Below, in pieces: positions 25,360 through 33,913 of a DNA stretch of 64,000 nt. A program made the position numbers and the translations under genes. Origin of the DNA: Chitinophagales bacterium (GTDB taxonomy: Bacteria; Bacteroidota; Bacteroidia; Chitinophagales; Saprospiraceae); contig JAAFIM010000008.1 of NCBI GenBank assembly GCA_013297745.1, forward strand, positions 22,669-86,668. The letters are read 5' to 3'. The notes beneath the pieces are model-generated. The model saw only the letters and a program-made list of their open reading frames with translations. It was not told the DNA's origin and made no database searches. Position 1 is the first letter of the stretch. The number at the start of each line of letters is the position of its first letter.

Positions 25360-27708
25360 ATGAAACAGAGTTTATTTAGAGTTTATTTTTCTTTTCCCAT
25401 TCAGTTGTTTGTGTTGCATTTGCGCAGCAATTTTTTATTGCTGTTGATTTGGTTATTGTTATTTCTCACCGTTACAGGCGGTTTTGGGCGTTCTATGGGC
25501 TTTAATTTTCTATTTTTAGACCCCGAATATATGGGCAAGGTAGATTTTTGGAGTTTTTTTATTATCGGCTTGGCTTTTGGGGTATTTGCTACCGCTTGGA
25601 ACACCACAACTTATATACTCAATAGTCATCGTTTTCCTTTTTTGGCTACACTAAGCCGCCCTTATGGCAAATATAGCATCAATAATTTTATCCTACCCAC
25701 GATTTTTATCAGTTTGTATCTCTATTTAATTGTTGATTTTCAATGGTTTAATGAGTTTGCGGCTCAAGATAGTATTGTGCAGGATGGATTAGGTTTTGTA
25801 TTTGGGGTGATAACGATTTTATTGATGACTGTATTTTATTTTCATTTTACCAATAAAGATTTGGTACTAACGGGCAAACCCCGCAGCAAGATGAAAATTC
25901 CTTCAGTGCTAACCGCTTTGGGGGTAAAAAACCAGCGTAAAATTATAGAAGATGCTCGCCTTAATCCATACAGAAGCGCGTTGCGGGTGGATTTTTTCCT
26001 CAATGAGTGGTTTCGTCCGCGGATTGTGCGTTCTGTGCGCCATTATAATTTTGCCCAAATTCAGAAAGTATTTCAACAAAACCATACCAATGCGTTGATT
26101 ATTCAGAGTTTGAGTATTACTTTATTGATATTGATGAGTGCTTTGGTGGAGTACGAATTTTGCCGCATACCTGCTGCGGCTTCAGTTTTGATATTATTTT
26201 CTATTTTTACCACTATAGTTGGTGCTTTGACCTATTGGTTGCAAGAGTGGCGAACGATTTTTATCATTTTTTTGCTGATTTTGGTGGATAAAATGATGTC
26301 TTTTGGCTGGTTTTATTATGAAAATAAAGCTTATGGGTTAAATTATACCAACACGCCCGCCCAATATACATATTCTAACCTCGAAAAATTAGCCGCGCCG
26401 TCCAATTATTTGAACGATATGGCCGAAACCCAAAAAATTTTAACCAAATGGCGTTCTCAATTCAATTATAATCCCCCTTTAGTGGTGATTTGTGTGAGCG
26501 GGGGCGGGCTTAGGGCTACTTTGTGGGCTATGCAATGTCTGCGCGAATCGGATAAAATCACGGGCGGCAATTTATTGAAACATACAGTTTTGATGACTGG
26601 AGCTTCTGGGGGGATGCTGGGGGCGGCTTATTATCGCGAACTTTACCACCAAAAACAGTTGGGGGCGAAAATCAACCCCAACGACGAGCGTTATCTGCGC
26701 AATGCTTCCAAAGACTTAGCCAATGCGCTAACTTTTACCTATGTGGTCAATGATATTTTTATCCCTTGGATAAATCGGAAAGTGAATGGGCATATTTATC
26801 GGCAAGATAGAGGTTATATTTTTGAGCAGCAGTTGATAGAAAATAGCGAAGGTTTGTTGAAAAATGACCTCAACTATTACAAAAAACCCGAACAAAATGC
26901 GCTTATCCCGATGATGTTTTTGACCCCTGTTATTGTCAACGACAGCCGCACTTTGTATATCAGCCCCCAAAAAGTGAGTTATATGATGAAAACACCTTTT
27001 ACGCTGGAGGGCGATGATGCCAGCTTTGCCGAAGTAGATGGGGTAGATTTTGGGGCTTTATTCAAAAATAACGATGCGTATAATATGCGTTTTGCTTCTG
27101 GGTTGCGTATGAATGCCACTTATCCGTATATTTTACCCAATGTGTATTTGCCCACCAACACCTCTGTAGAGGTTATCGATGCTGGATTTAGAGATAATTT
27201 TGGTACAGAAAGCGGCAGCCGTTTTTTGGCTGTGTTTCGCGAGTGGATTAGACAAAATACCCGCGAGGTGATTATTATCCAGGTGAGAAGTTCTGCCAAA
27301 ATAACCGAAATACCCAAAGAGCGCAACCGCAGTTTGGCTGATAATTTTAATATATTCAGTTCTATTATGGATGTAGAAAACCAGCAAGATTTTCACCACG
27401 ATAATTATATTGGGTATTTGAAATCTAAATTAGGTTATAATAAAGTGCATCTTTTGCGTTATATTTATCAACCCACATTGATAGAAGAACGCGCTTCGCT
27501 AAGTTTTCACCTCACCCAACGAGAAAAAAATGATGTGATGAACGCAATTTATTTGGAAGAAAATCAGAAAACTTTGCGCCGTCTCCAACAGTTGCTCAAA
27601 CCCCGTTATGCAGCTTCTCGCGACACTACCACAGTTGCTACAGATACCAGTCAATTGATTATCAATAATATACAACCTGTGGATAGTTCGGCTTCGGGTA
27701 GCAAATAG
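25360..27708 (+). CDS. Patatin-like phospholipase with N-terminal membrane domain
   Basis: The N-terminal third is a multi-pass membrane region (segments near residues 20-40, 60-85, 105-125, 140-165, then 245-265 and about 275-325). The patatin domain follows: an oxyanion-hole strand ICVSGGGLRATLWAM near residue 377, the nucleophile elbow MTGASGGM with Ser at about 415, and the dyad Asp at about 607 in VIDAGFRDNFG. Patatins hydrolyse acyl esters of phospholipids or glycolipids. Having the catalytic part fused to a long membrane domain suggests action on membrane lipids at the inner face. It has its own promoter. The C-terminus after residue 740 is Ser/Thr-rich and unstructured. Confidence 0.85.
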   Translation: MKQSLFRVYFSFPIQLFVLHLRSNFLLLLIWLLLFLTVTGGFGRSMGFNFLFLDPEYMGKVDFWSFFIIGLAFGVFATAWNTTTYILNSHRFPFLATLSRPYGKYSINNFILPTIFISLYLYLIVDFQWFNEFAAQDSIVQDGLGFVFGVITILLMTVFYFHFTNKDLVLTGKPRSKMKIPSVLTALGVKNQRKIIEDARLNPYRSALRVDFFLNEWFRPRIVRSVRHYNFAQIQKVFQQNHTNALIIQSLSITLLILMSALVEYEFCRIPAAASVLILFSIFTTIVGALTYWLQEWRTIFIIFLLILVDKMMSFGWFYYENKAYGLNYTNTPAQYTYSNLEKLAAPSNYLNDMAETQKILTKWRSQFNYNPPLVVICVSGGGLRATLWAMQCLRESDKITGGNLLKHTVLMTGASGGMLGAAYYRELYHQKQLGAKINPNDERYLRNASKDLANALTFTYVVNDIFIPWINRKVNGHIYRQDRGYIFEQQLIENSEGLLKNDLNYYKKPEQNALIPMMFLTPVIVNDSRTLYISPQKVSYMMKTPFTLEGDDASFAEVDGVDFGALFKNNDAYNMRFASGLRMNATYPYILPNVYLPTNTSVEVIDAGFRDNFGTESGSRFLAVFREWIRQNTREVIIIQVRSSAKITEIPKERNRSLADNFNIFSSIMDVENQQDFHHDNYIGYLKSKLGYNKVHLLRYIYQPTLIEERASLSFHLTQREKNDVMNAIYLEENQKTLRRLQQLLKPRYAASRDTTTVATDTSQLIINNIQPVDSSASGSK

Positions 27709-27730
27709 TGTGTTTTTGCTAATTGTCATA

Positions 27731-27968
27731 AGAAGTTGTTTAGTATGATTTTTTTATATTTTAATTTCTCTGTGTTGTGCGGGACTAAAGTCCCAGCACA
27801 ATTGAGATTTAGGATTTTTTCGCGCTTTTGGGGCTAAAGCCCCGCGCGTTTTATATGTTTTATCAATCAATACCAACGGGTTTTAACCCGTTGAAGAACA
27901 AAAAACCATTACAACAGACTTTAGTCTGTTGCTTAAAATACAGAAACTGTTGTTTTTCTTAATTAGAC
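27731..27968. repeat. Family C element, copy 1 (four-hairpin ladder)
   Basis: It begins AGAAGTTGTTTAGTATG. Four short perfect palindromes follow at regular spacing: GGGACTAAAGTCCC (27781-27794), GGGGCTAAAGCCCC (27830-27843, extended by outer CGCGC/GCGCG), CAACGGGTTTTAACCCGTTG (27874-27893) and CAACAGACTTTAGTCTGTTG (27912-27931). Its right side continues into a family B copy without a family C terminus. Confidence 0.8.
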
Positions 27969-28286
27969 ATTATATAGAATAAGTATTTAAGGGTAGGAAC
28001 TTTATAAAAAACTTGGGCTTGCAATTTTTTTTAACGGCTTACGCCTAAAAAATTGTTTCGGGGAGGGCTTCGCCGTTCTTCGTACTTTTTGCAGGCGCAA
28101 AAAGTACCAAAAACGCCTTGTTTCTAAAAACTTGTTCGCTCCGTCTCACTTCAAACAGTGTAGAACGGCGAAGCCCTCCCTGAAACTCAACGGATTAGTG
28201 TAGTTACGCGCTCCGCGCGAATAACGAAATGCTATTCTATATAATATCTATTGAAAATGTAAAAAAATTCTTACTAAACAACTTCA
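27960..28286. repeat. Family B element, copy 2, fused to family C copy 1
   Basis: It is the inverted equivalent of the copy at 11.3-11.6 kb, with TTATATAGAATAAG at its left, GGCTTACGCCT near 28040 and a GTACTTTTTGC...GCAAAAAGTAC hairpin near 28083-28107. It closes with TTACTAAACAACTTC, the partner of the family C left end. Extra pieces GGGAGGGCTTCGCCGT and its complement (near 28062 and 28165) match family A copy 2. The whole composite ends 22 bases before the ATG at 28309. Confidence 0.75.
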
Positions 28287-28308
28287 TAATTTAAAACTTC
28301 TCTCCTTT

Positions 28309-29145
28309 ATGTCCCAACCGCTCAAACCAGCAACTTACGCCATCCGCGAATTTCACCAAAATGAGGATATTTTAGCCTTTCACGCCGAAGAGTTTATGCT
28401 CACGGGTTGCACCGTGATAGAAAATCTGTGGAATGAGGCTGAATTGGCTGAGTTTAGAACCGCTTTAGATGCGATTTATACCCAACAAACTGCCGAAATT
28501 GGGGGCGAAAGCCAATTGGCGGTGATAAAAGATAAGAATATAGCCCGTTGTTTGGTTTCTTACGACGAAGTGTTTTTGAAAATGGCTACTCACGAGCGAA
28601 TTTTAAAATTATTAACGCGCTTGTTGGGGGATTATTTTATCCTTTCGCTGCAAAATGGGATTATCAACCTGCCCAATCAGCCCAATTATCAAACCTTTTG
28701 GCATAGAGATTTGCAATATCAACATTTTACCAGCTCGCGCCCTTTGGCTATCAACGCGATGACTTGCGTGGATAATTTTAACGAAGAAACGGGCGGAACT
28801 TATATTTTGCCGCATACACATCACACCGAAAAATTCCCTTCGGATGAGTTTGTACTCAAGCATCAGCGCGTATGCAACGCCCAAGCGGGAAGCGTATTGG
28901 TTTTTGATTCAATGTTGTACCACCGCGCAGGTTATAACGCTTCTCAACAGATTAGACGGGGCGTAAATACAATGTATTCGCTACCATTTATCAAACAACA
29001 AATTAATTTGGCGACAGCTACCGAGTATAAATACGCTGCGGATAAGTTTTTGTCCCAATTTTTGGGTTACGATAGCGATGCCGATGCCAACGTACAGACT
29101 TGGCGCGAGAAAAGGATTAAACGCAATTTGTCCCAAAATTTATAA
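28309..29145 (+). CDS. Phytanoyl-CoA dioxygenase (PhyH) family protein
   Basis: This is a Fe(II)/2-oxoglutarate oxygenase by motif: FWHRDLQ gives the metal ligands His132 and Asp134, YHRAGYN gives His205, and RRGVN near residue 217 has the Arg that holds 2-oxoglutarate. It would hydroxylate a small molecule or a lipid-linked group. The gene is the first of a tight three-gene unit with a GT2 glycosyltransferase 17 bases downstream and a small drug-resistance-like membrane protein, which suggests the substrate is a sugar or lipid used by them. The upstream region is occupied by repeat elements up to 22 bases from the ATG. Confidence 0.82.
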   Translation: MSQPLKPATYAIREFHQNEDILAFHAEEFMLTGCTVIENLWNEAELAEFRTALDAIYTQQTAEIGGESQLAVIKDKNIARCLVSYDEVFLKMATHERILKLLTRLLGDYFILSLQNGIINLPNQPNYQTFWHRDLQYQHFTSSRPLAINAMTCVDNFNEETGGTYILPHTHHTEKFPSDEFVLKHQRVCNAQAGSVLVFDSMLYHRAGYNASQQIRRGVNTMYSLPFIKQQINLATATEYKYAADKFLSQFLGYDSDADANVQTWREKRIKRNLSQNL

Positions 29146-29162
29146 CCTTTATATTAGAAAAT

Positions 29163-30113
29163 ATGCCCTTGCTTTCTGTGCTTATTTCTTGTTATTTCAA
29201 CGAGGGGAATATACCCGTAACGTTTCCCGCTTTGTTGGAGAATGAGAAAAACTTTCCCGATGATGTGAGTTTTGAGTATGTGTTTGTGGATGATGGTTCA
29301 AAAGACAACACTTATCAACAGCTTTTATTAGCTCAACAAACCGCCCCCGAAAAGGTTACTGTGGTCAAATTGGCGCGCAATTTTGGTGCAAATAACGCAA
29401 GTTTGGCTGCTATGCAACATTGCAAGGGCGATGTTTGTGTGATTATAGCCGCCGATTTGCAAGACCCGCCCGCGCTTATCCCCAAGATGTACGAACATTG
29501 GCGCAATGGGCTAAAGTTGGTAATTGCCAACCGCGTAAGCCGCCAAGATACGGCGATGACCAAGTTTTTTTCCAACACGTACCATAAAATAGTGAAGAAA
29601 TACGCGTTGCCGTCTGCGCCTGATGGTGGATTTGACCTGTTTTTATTCGATAAGCAGATTAAAGACGATATTTTGAGAATTGACGAAAAGAATATATTTT
29701 TACCCTATCTGTTCATTTGGTTGGGTTATGAATATGTTTGTATTCCATACGAGCGACAAGAGCGCAAAATTGGCAAATCGCGCTGGACTTTATCCAAGAA
29801 GATAAAAGCTGTAGTGGATTCTTTCGTGGGCTTTTCTTTCCTACCCATTCGTTTGATTACGATTAGCGGGTTATTTTTGGGGCTGATTACTTTAGTTTAT
29901 GGGGTGGCGATTATCATCGGTAAAATTTTCGGGGCGGTGAGTGTGGATGGCTGGTCGTCGTTGATGGTTACGCTGTTGTTCGTGTCCTCGTTCCAGATGA
30001 TTTCTTTGGGAGTTTTGGGCGAATATATTTGGCGCAGTTTGGATGCAGCCCGCAATAGACCCAATTTTGTAGTGGATAAAGTTTCCTTTAAACGTTCAAA
30101 AGATGAATTATAA
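29163..30113 (+). CDS. GT2 family polyprenyl-phosphate glycosyltransferase
   Basis: The N-terminal 230 residues form a DPM1/ArnC/GtrB-like GT-A domain: SVLISCYFNEGNIP, FVDDGSKDNT, VVKLARNFGANNAS and the metal-binding AADLQDP. ERKIGKSRWT marks the acceptor side near residue 200. Two C-terminal membrane helices follow (about 226-253 and 265-288), then GEYIWRSLDAARNRP. It likely transfers a sugar from a nucleotide donor to undecaprenyl phosphate at the inner membrane. It overlaps the next gene by 11 bases, so the two are translationally linked, as ArnC-like enzymes often are with flippase subunits. Confidence 0.9.
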   Translation: MPLLSVLISCYFNEGNIPVTFPALLENEKNFPDDVSFEYVFVDDGSKDNTYQQLLLAQQTAPEKVTVVKLARNFGANNASLAAMQHCKGDVCVIIAADLQDPPALIPKMYEHWRNGLKLVIANRVSRQDTAMTKFFSNTYHKIVKKYALPSAPDGGFDLFLFDKQIKDDILRIDEKNIFLPYLFIWLGYEYVCIPYERQERKIGKSRWTLSKKIKAVVDSFVGFSFLPIRLITISGLFLGLITLVYGVAIIIGKIFGAVSVDGWSSLMVTLLFVSSFQMISLGVLGEYIWRSLDAARNRPNFVVDKVSFKRSKDEL

Positions 30114-30474
30114 ACTATTATTTGAGCTATTTTTATGCTTTTTTTACGCTGGGCTCAACGTTTTGGGTACAGTTACGATAAAATCTGCACTTGCTGGCCG
30201 CTCGCTCAATTCATTCAACGACTACTTTTGGTTTTTGTTATATTGGAAAACCATTTTGGGCTTATTTTTTGTCTTTGGCTCGGCTCTGGTTGTTTTCAAA
30301 GCTTTATCTGTAGCCAAAATGACTTATATTCTGCCTGTTTCTACAGGGATGAATTTTCTGATGATTTTTATAATCGGTACTTTTGTGTTTAAAGAAGCTC
30401 AAAATGCGTACTCACTCGCTGGCGCAGGGTTGGTTTTGGCGGGCGTATTTTTACTATCTATTAAAACGAGTTAA
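30103..30474 (+). CDS. SMR/EamA-like small membrane protein, possible lipid-sugar flippase subunit
   Basis: The 123-residue protein has four predicted membrane helices (about 5-25, 46-66, 73-95, 100-119) and the layout of the small multidrug resistance superfamily: the N-terminal LFLCFFYAGLNVLGTVTIK, and the late PVSTGMNFLMIFIIGTFVFKEAQN. ArnE/ArnF-type members of this superfamily flip polyprenyl-linked sugars. The 11-base overlap with a GT2 polyprenyl glycosyltransferase fits that role better than drug export. The ORF ends 5 bases before a heptamer array and a strong terminator. Confidence 0.75.
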   Translation: MNYKLLFELFLCFFYAGLNVLGTVTIKSALAGRSLNSFNDYFWFLLYWKTILGLFFVFGSALVVFKALSVAKMTYILPVSTGMNFLMIFIIGTFVFKEAQNAYSLAGAGLVLAGVFLLSIKTS

Positions 30475-30479
30475 TTTTT

Positions 30480-30507
30480 AGTGATTAGTTGTTAGTGATT
30501 AGTTTTG
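30480..30507. repeat. Heptamer tandem array (AGTGATT/AGTTGTT), left arm of second locus
   Basis: AGTGATT, AGTTGTT, AGTGATT and a degenerate AGTTTTG start 5 bases after the SMR-like stop codon. They are the same units as at 5031-5093. Confidence 0.8.
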
Positions 30508-30525
30508 ATAAAAAATTAAAAAGAT

Positions 30526-30562
30526 AAAAACCTCTCAAGAATTTGCTCTTGAGAGGTTTTTT
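30526..30562. terminator. Strong terminator between heptamer arms
   Basis: AAAAACCTCTCAAGA and TCTTGAGAGGTTTTT form a 15-base stem with a 6-base loop. The A-run and T-run allow it to serve both convergent genes. Confidence 0.88.
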
Positions 30563-30596
30563 ATTAAAAAAATAAAATAATAAAAAATATATTAAA

Positions 30597-30673
30597 AACA
30601 ACTAACAACTAACAACTAACAACTAACAACTAACAACTAACAACTAACAACTAACAACTAATCACTAACAACT
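30597..30673. repeat. Heptamer tandem array (AACAACT), right arm, overlapping a coding end
   Basis: Nine AACAACT units, one AATCACT and one more AACAACT run without interruption. The last 16 bases (30658-30673) are inside the leucine-rich repeat gene and encode its final residues and stop codon. Confidence 0.88.
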
Positions 30674-32253
30674 ACTTTCATTTTTATCCCGCCGCATATT
30701 TTTTTGCTGTTGTGAATTATCGTTTGCCCCTCCAAAGGCGCAGGCACACAGAATAAATCGTTATCTTTGGCGTTGATGTAGCGCAAAGTGGGGATTAAAT
30801 CGGGCAAATAGGTTAATTTGTTCTGTTCGCAATCAATATAAACCAAACTATTAGGCAAACTATCGGGCAAATTTTCTATTCTATTTCGGTTGCATAACAA
30901 TTTTTTTAAATTGGGCGGATAAGCGATAAAAGCAGAGTCTATAGAGTTATTATTTATAAATAAACTATCCATAAACGGAGGTAATTGGTTGGGAATAGTC
31001 GCTATACTATTGTTGCTTATATTCAAAAATCGCAAACTGTCTGGGTATTTGGTGGGAAAAGAAAATAATCTATTTTGATGGCAGTTTATCCAACGTAAAG
31101 TATTCGGTAAACTGGGATAAAATTCCATAATTTCATTACGCTGCAAGTCTAAATACTGTATAAAATCGGGCAAAACCCCCTTTACAGAGTCTAATTTATT
31201 ATAACTACAGCTCAAATGGATTAAATTAGGGCTTAAATGGGGTAATTTCGTTAATAAATTATGGTCTAAAATTAGCGTTTGCAGATTAAGGTTAAAACTA
31301 TCGGGCATAAACTTAATTTTATTATGACTACAGTTTAAATAAGCCAAATTTTCGCCCTGAATAGCTTGTATATTTTTTAAACTATTATGCGAAATATCCA
31401 CATATACAATTTTATTCTCTTTATTCAACCTAATACTATCTATATGATTGTGAGCCAACCACAAGGTATCTAAATTTTTTGGGAATATCGTCCAAACTTT
31501 TTTAAGATTATTGTGGGTTAGGTTTAAATAAGCTAATTCATCGGGTAATTTTGCGGGCAAAGCACCCACATTATTTCTGTATAAATTGAGATATTTTAAA
31601 CTTTTAGGCAGCTTTTTGGGCAATTTATACACAAAATTATGGCTTAAATCAATAAATTCTAAATTTTTTCCCCATTTTGTACCAATATAACTAACTCGGT
31701 TAAAATTAGCCACTAATGTTTTCAATTTGGGTAATTTATCCAAATCTATTTTAGTTAATCTGTTGCTATCGCATTTTAAATACACCAAATTAGGGAATAA
31801 ATCGGGAAGTTGGTATAAAAAAGTATAATTACAAATTAAGGTATCAATTTTATTAGGTATATATTTTGGTAGCAACTCCAATTTATTATGCGAACACTCC
31901 AAATAGGTTAAACTTTTGGGCAAGCTATCGGGCAAAAATAACAATCGGTTATAATCACAAACTAACTTAGTTAGCGTATTGGGTAATTTTTTTGGTAATA
32001 AAACGATATTATTACGGCTGCAAATTAGCGTTTTTAATTTAGGGAAATTAAACCCTGTTAAACTGTCTATTTTTGAGTTGGAAATATCCAAATACTCCAG
32101 CGAATAAGCAGCTTTTGTGAGTTTATTTTCTTCGTTTATACAGGTTGGGCATTGGGTTTTAACCGCTTTGGCAAAATTTATATCCCCGATTTGTTGGGCG
32201 TGGGCAACAATCGCAAAAATAAACGATAAACAGGCAAAAATGAGTGTGCGCAT
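30658..32253 (-). CDS. Secreted leucine-rich repeat protein, 531 aa
   Basis: A signal peptide (MRTLIFACLSFIFAIVAHAQ) precedes a long array of about twenty LRR units of 20-21 residues, starting near residue 50. A typical unit reads LPNTLTKLVCDYNRLLFLP or LPKSLTYLECSHNKLELLP, with the conserved LxxLxCxxNxLxxLP pattern seen in bacterial LRR proteins. It is probably exposed outside the inner membrane and binds other proteins. A short Cys-containing cap (KKICGG) ends the protein. The last codons (VVVSD and stop) are supplied by the heptamer repeat, so the original C-terminus may have been cut or replaced. No T9SS tail is present. Confidence 0.87.
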   Translation of the reverse strand: MRTLIFACLSFIFAIVAHAQQIGDINFAKAVKTQCPTCINEENKLTKAAYSLEYLDISNSKIDSLTGFNFPKLKTLICSRNNIVLLPKKLPNTLTKLVCDYNRLLFLPDSLPKSLTYLECSHNKLELLPKYIPNKIDTLICNYTFLYQLPDLFPNLVYLKCDSNRLTKIDLDKLPKLKTLVANFNRVSYIGTKWGKNLEFIDLSHNFVYKLPKKLPKSLKYLNLYRNNVGALPAKLPDELAYLNLTHNNLKKVWTIFPKNLDTLWLAHNHIDSIRLNKENKIVYVDISHNSLKNIQAIQGENLAYLNCSHNKIKFMPDSFNLNLQTLILDHNLLTKLPHLSPNLIHLSCSYNKLDSVKGVLPDFIQYLDLQRNEIMEFYPSLPNTLRWINCHQNRLFSFPTKYPDSLRFLNISNNSIATIPNQLPPFMDSLFINNNSIDSAFIAYPPNLKKLLCNRNRIENLPDSLPNSLVYIDCEQNKLTYLPDLIPTLRYINAKDNDLFCVPAPLEGQTIIHNSKKICGGIKMKVVVSD

Positions 32254-32335
32254 AGGTAATTATTTGATGTTTAAAACGTTAATAATTACCACCCAAGTAA
32301 AAAGTTACAGATTAAGGGGGAAAGTATTTTTAAAA

Positions 32336-32890
32336 TTATTTCTTATCTGGATTATTTTTTAAAAAATCTGACCAAGAATTATATTTTGCGCCGCCGCCGA
32401 TGACGTTATTATTCTGTAAATAGTGGCAATACGCGACCGCCAAAGCATCGCTGGCATCTATAAATTTATACACAATTTCGCCCGTTACGAGATGGGGCAA
32501 CATAGCCGCGACCTGTTCTTTGCTGGCACTTCCCTTGCCCGTAACCGCTTTTTTCACACTTCTGGGGCTATATTCGGTTACTTTCAGCCCTTGCACGCCC
32601 ATAGCCACCATAGCCACGCCTTGCGCGCGACCCAATTTGAGCATAGCTTGGGCATCTTTGCCGTAAAAAGGAGCTTCTACAGCCGCTTCTGTGGGTTGGT
32701 ATAATTTTATCAACTCGCTCAATTCCTCAAAAATTTGCTTTAATTTATCCAATTGGTTGTCTTGTGCGCGCATATCCAACGTTCCCATAGAAACCAAATT
32801 TACCTTGCGATTTTCTACCCTCAAGAAAGCATAACCTAATAAATTACTACCAGGGTCTATACCCAAAATTATCCGAACATCGTTGTTCAT
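32336..32890 (-). CDS. ruvC: Holliday junction endonuclease RuvC
   Basis: RuvC cuts Holliday junctions symmetrically with RuvAB during recombination repair. All four catalytic acids are visible: Asp12 in IDPGSN, Glu72 in VEAPFYG, and Asp145 and Asp148 in DASDALAVAYCH. The segment SPRSVKKAVTGKGSASKEQV is also typical. Length (184 aa) is normal with a short charged tail. ruvA and ruvB are not adjacent. Confidence 0.95.
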   Translation of the reverse strand: MNNDVRIILGIDPGSNLLGYAFLRVENRKVNLVSMGTLDMRAQDNQLDKLKQIFEELSELIKLYQPTEAAVEAPFYGKDAQAMLKLGRAQGVAMVAMGVQGLKVTEYSPRSVKKAVTGKGSASKEQVAAMLPHLVTGEIVYKFIDASDALAVAYCHYLQNNNVIGGGAKYNSWSDFLKNNPDKK

Positions 32891-32923
32891 TTTATAAAAT
32901 AGTGTTTAAATTGTTTAAATAAA

Positions 32924-33913
32924 TTGATAAAAAAGTTATTAAAAATAGCTTTCTTCTTGCTAATGGGCTTTATGCTCTATTGGCAGGTTTTTTGGTATAA
33001 AAAAATAGATTTTCAACAGCTACAAACGGCTATATCAGCAGCTTGGCAGGGGGCTAATTATTATCATTTATTAATTGCTATATTTTTAATCCCCTTAAAT
33101 TGGCATTTAGAAGTTTATAAATGGTTGTTTATAATGATTAGATACGAAAAAATAAGCTATGGGCAAGCTACTAAAGCTATTTTGTTGGGTTTAACCGTAT
33201 CTTTATTCACGCCCAATCGGGTGGGAGAGTACGGCGGGCGTATGTTATTGGTCGAAAAAGAACATCGTCCTATGGCTATTTATGCTACTATGATAGGTAA
33301 TTTTGCCCAATGGATAATTTTATTATTATTTGGGTTGTTGGGTTTATTATTTTTTATAAATTATAACCCAATTTTTAACGAAACGCATATATTTTGGCAA
33401 AAATTACTGTTTATAGCTGGTTTGTGCTTGTTTATATTATTAACAACTGCTTATTTTTACCACCAAAGATTATTTTTTATACTGAATAAATTCGCTTTTT
33501 TGCGCAAATATACGTTAGAACTTAGCGAAAAGTTAGCTTTATACGCACAAAAAGGGGATTATTTGCATATTTTTTTAATCGCTGGGGGGAGATATTTAGT
33601 TTATACCTTTCAGTATATTTTTTTATTATATTTTTTCGGTTTTGAGAATACTTTTATCAACCATTTTAGCTGTATAGCGATTATCTATTTTATACAAACG
33701 GGAATGCCCGTACCCCCAGCTACGGGTTTGTTGGTACGGGCGAATGTGGCGTTGTGGATATTTGCGCAATACAACAGTTTGGGCGTTTCTGGGTTGGAAA
33801 TACAAACTAAAGTATTAGCTGCTACGTTGAGTTTGTGGCTAATGAATATATTTTTTCCCGCTTTATTCGGTTATTATCTGCTGTTTAGGTACAGTTTTAA
33901 AAAAAATGGCTAA
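32924..33913 (+). CDS. UPF0104 / LPG-synthase-TM-like membrane protein
   Basis: This 329-residue protein has about eight membrane helices and the pattern of the lysylphosphatidylglycerol synthase transmembrane family: the N-terminal helix after KKLLK, the LNWHLEVYKW stretch, and LLGLTVSLFTPNRVGEYGGRM. The family contains flippase and lipid-modifying membrane domains; a soluble synthase domain is absent, so a transport or lipid role is inferred. No ATG exists in frame upstream; the likely start is TTG at 32924, with an ATG at 32963 as the alternative. It converges with asd and overlaps its 3' end by 4 bases. Confidence 0.78.
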   Translation: MIKKLLKIAFFLLMGFMLYWQVFWYKKIDFQQLQTAISAAWQGANYYHLLIAIFLIPLNWHLEVYKWLFIMIRYEKISYGQATKAILLGLTVSLFTPNRVGEYGGRMLLVEKEHRPMAIYATMIGNFAQWIILLLFGLLGLLFFINYNPIFNETHIFWQKLLFIAGLCLFILLTTAYFYHQRLFFILNKFAFLRKYTLELSEKLALYAQKGDYLHIFLIAGGRYLVYTFQYIFLLYFFGFENTFINHFSCIAIIYFIQTGMPVPPATGLLVRANVALWIFAQYNSLGVSGLEIQTKVLAATLSLWLMNIFFPALFGYYLLFRYSFKKNG

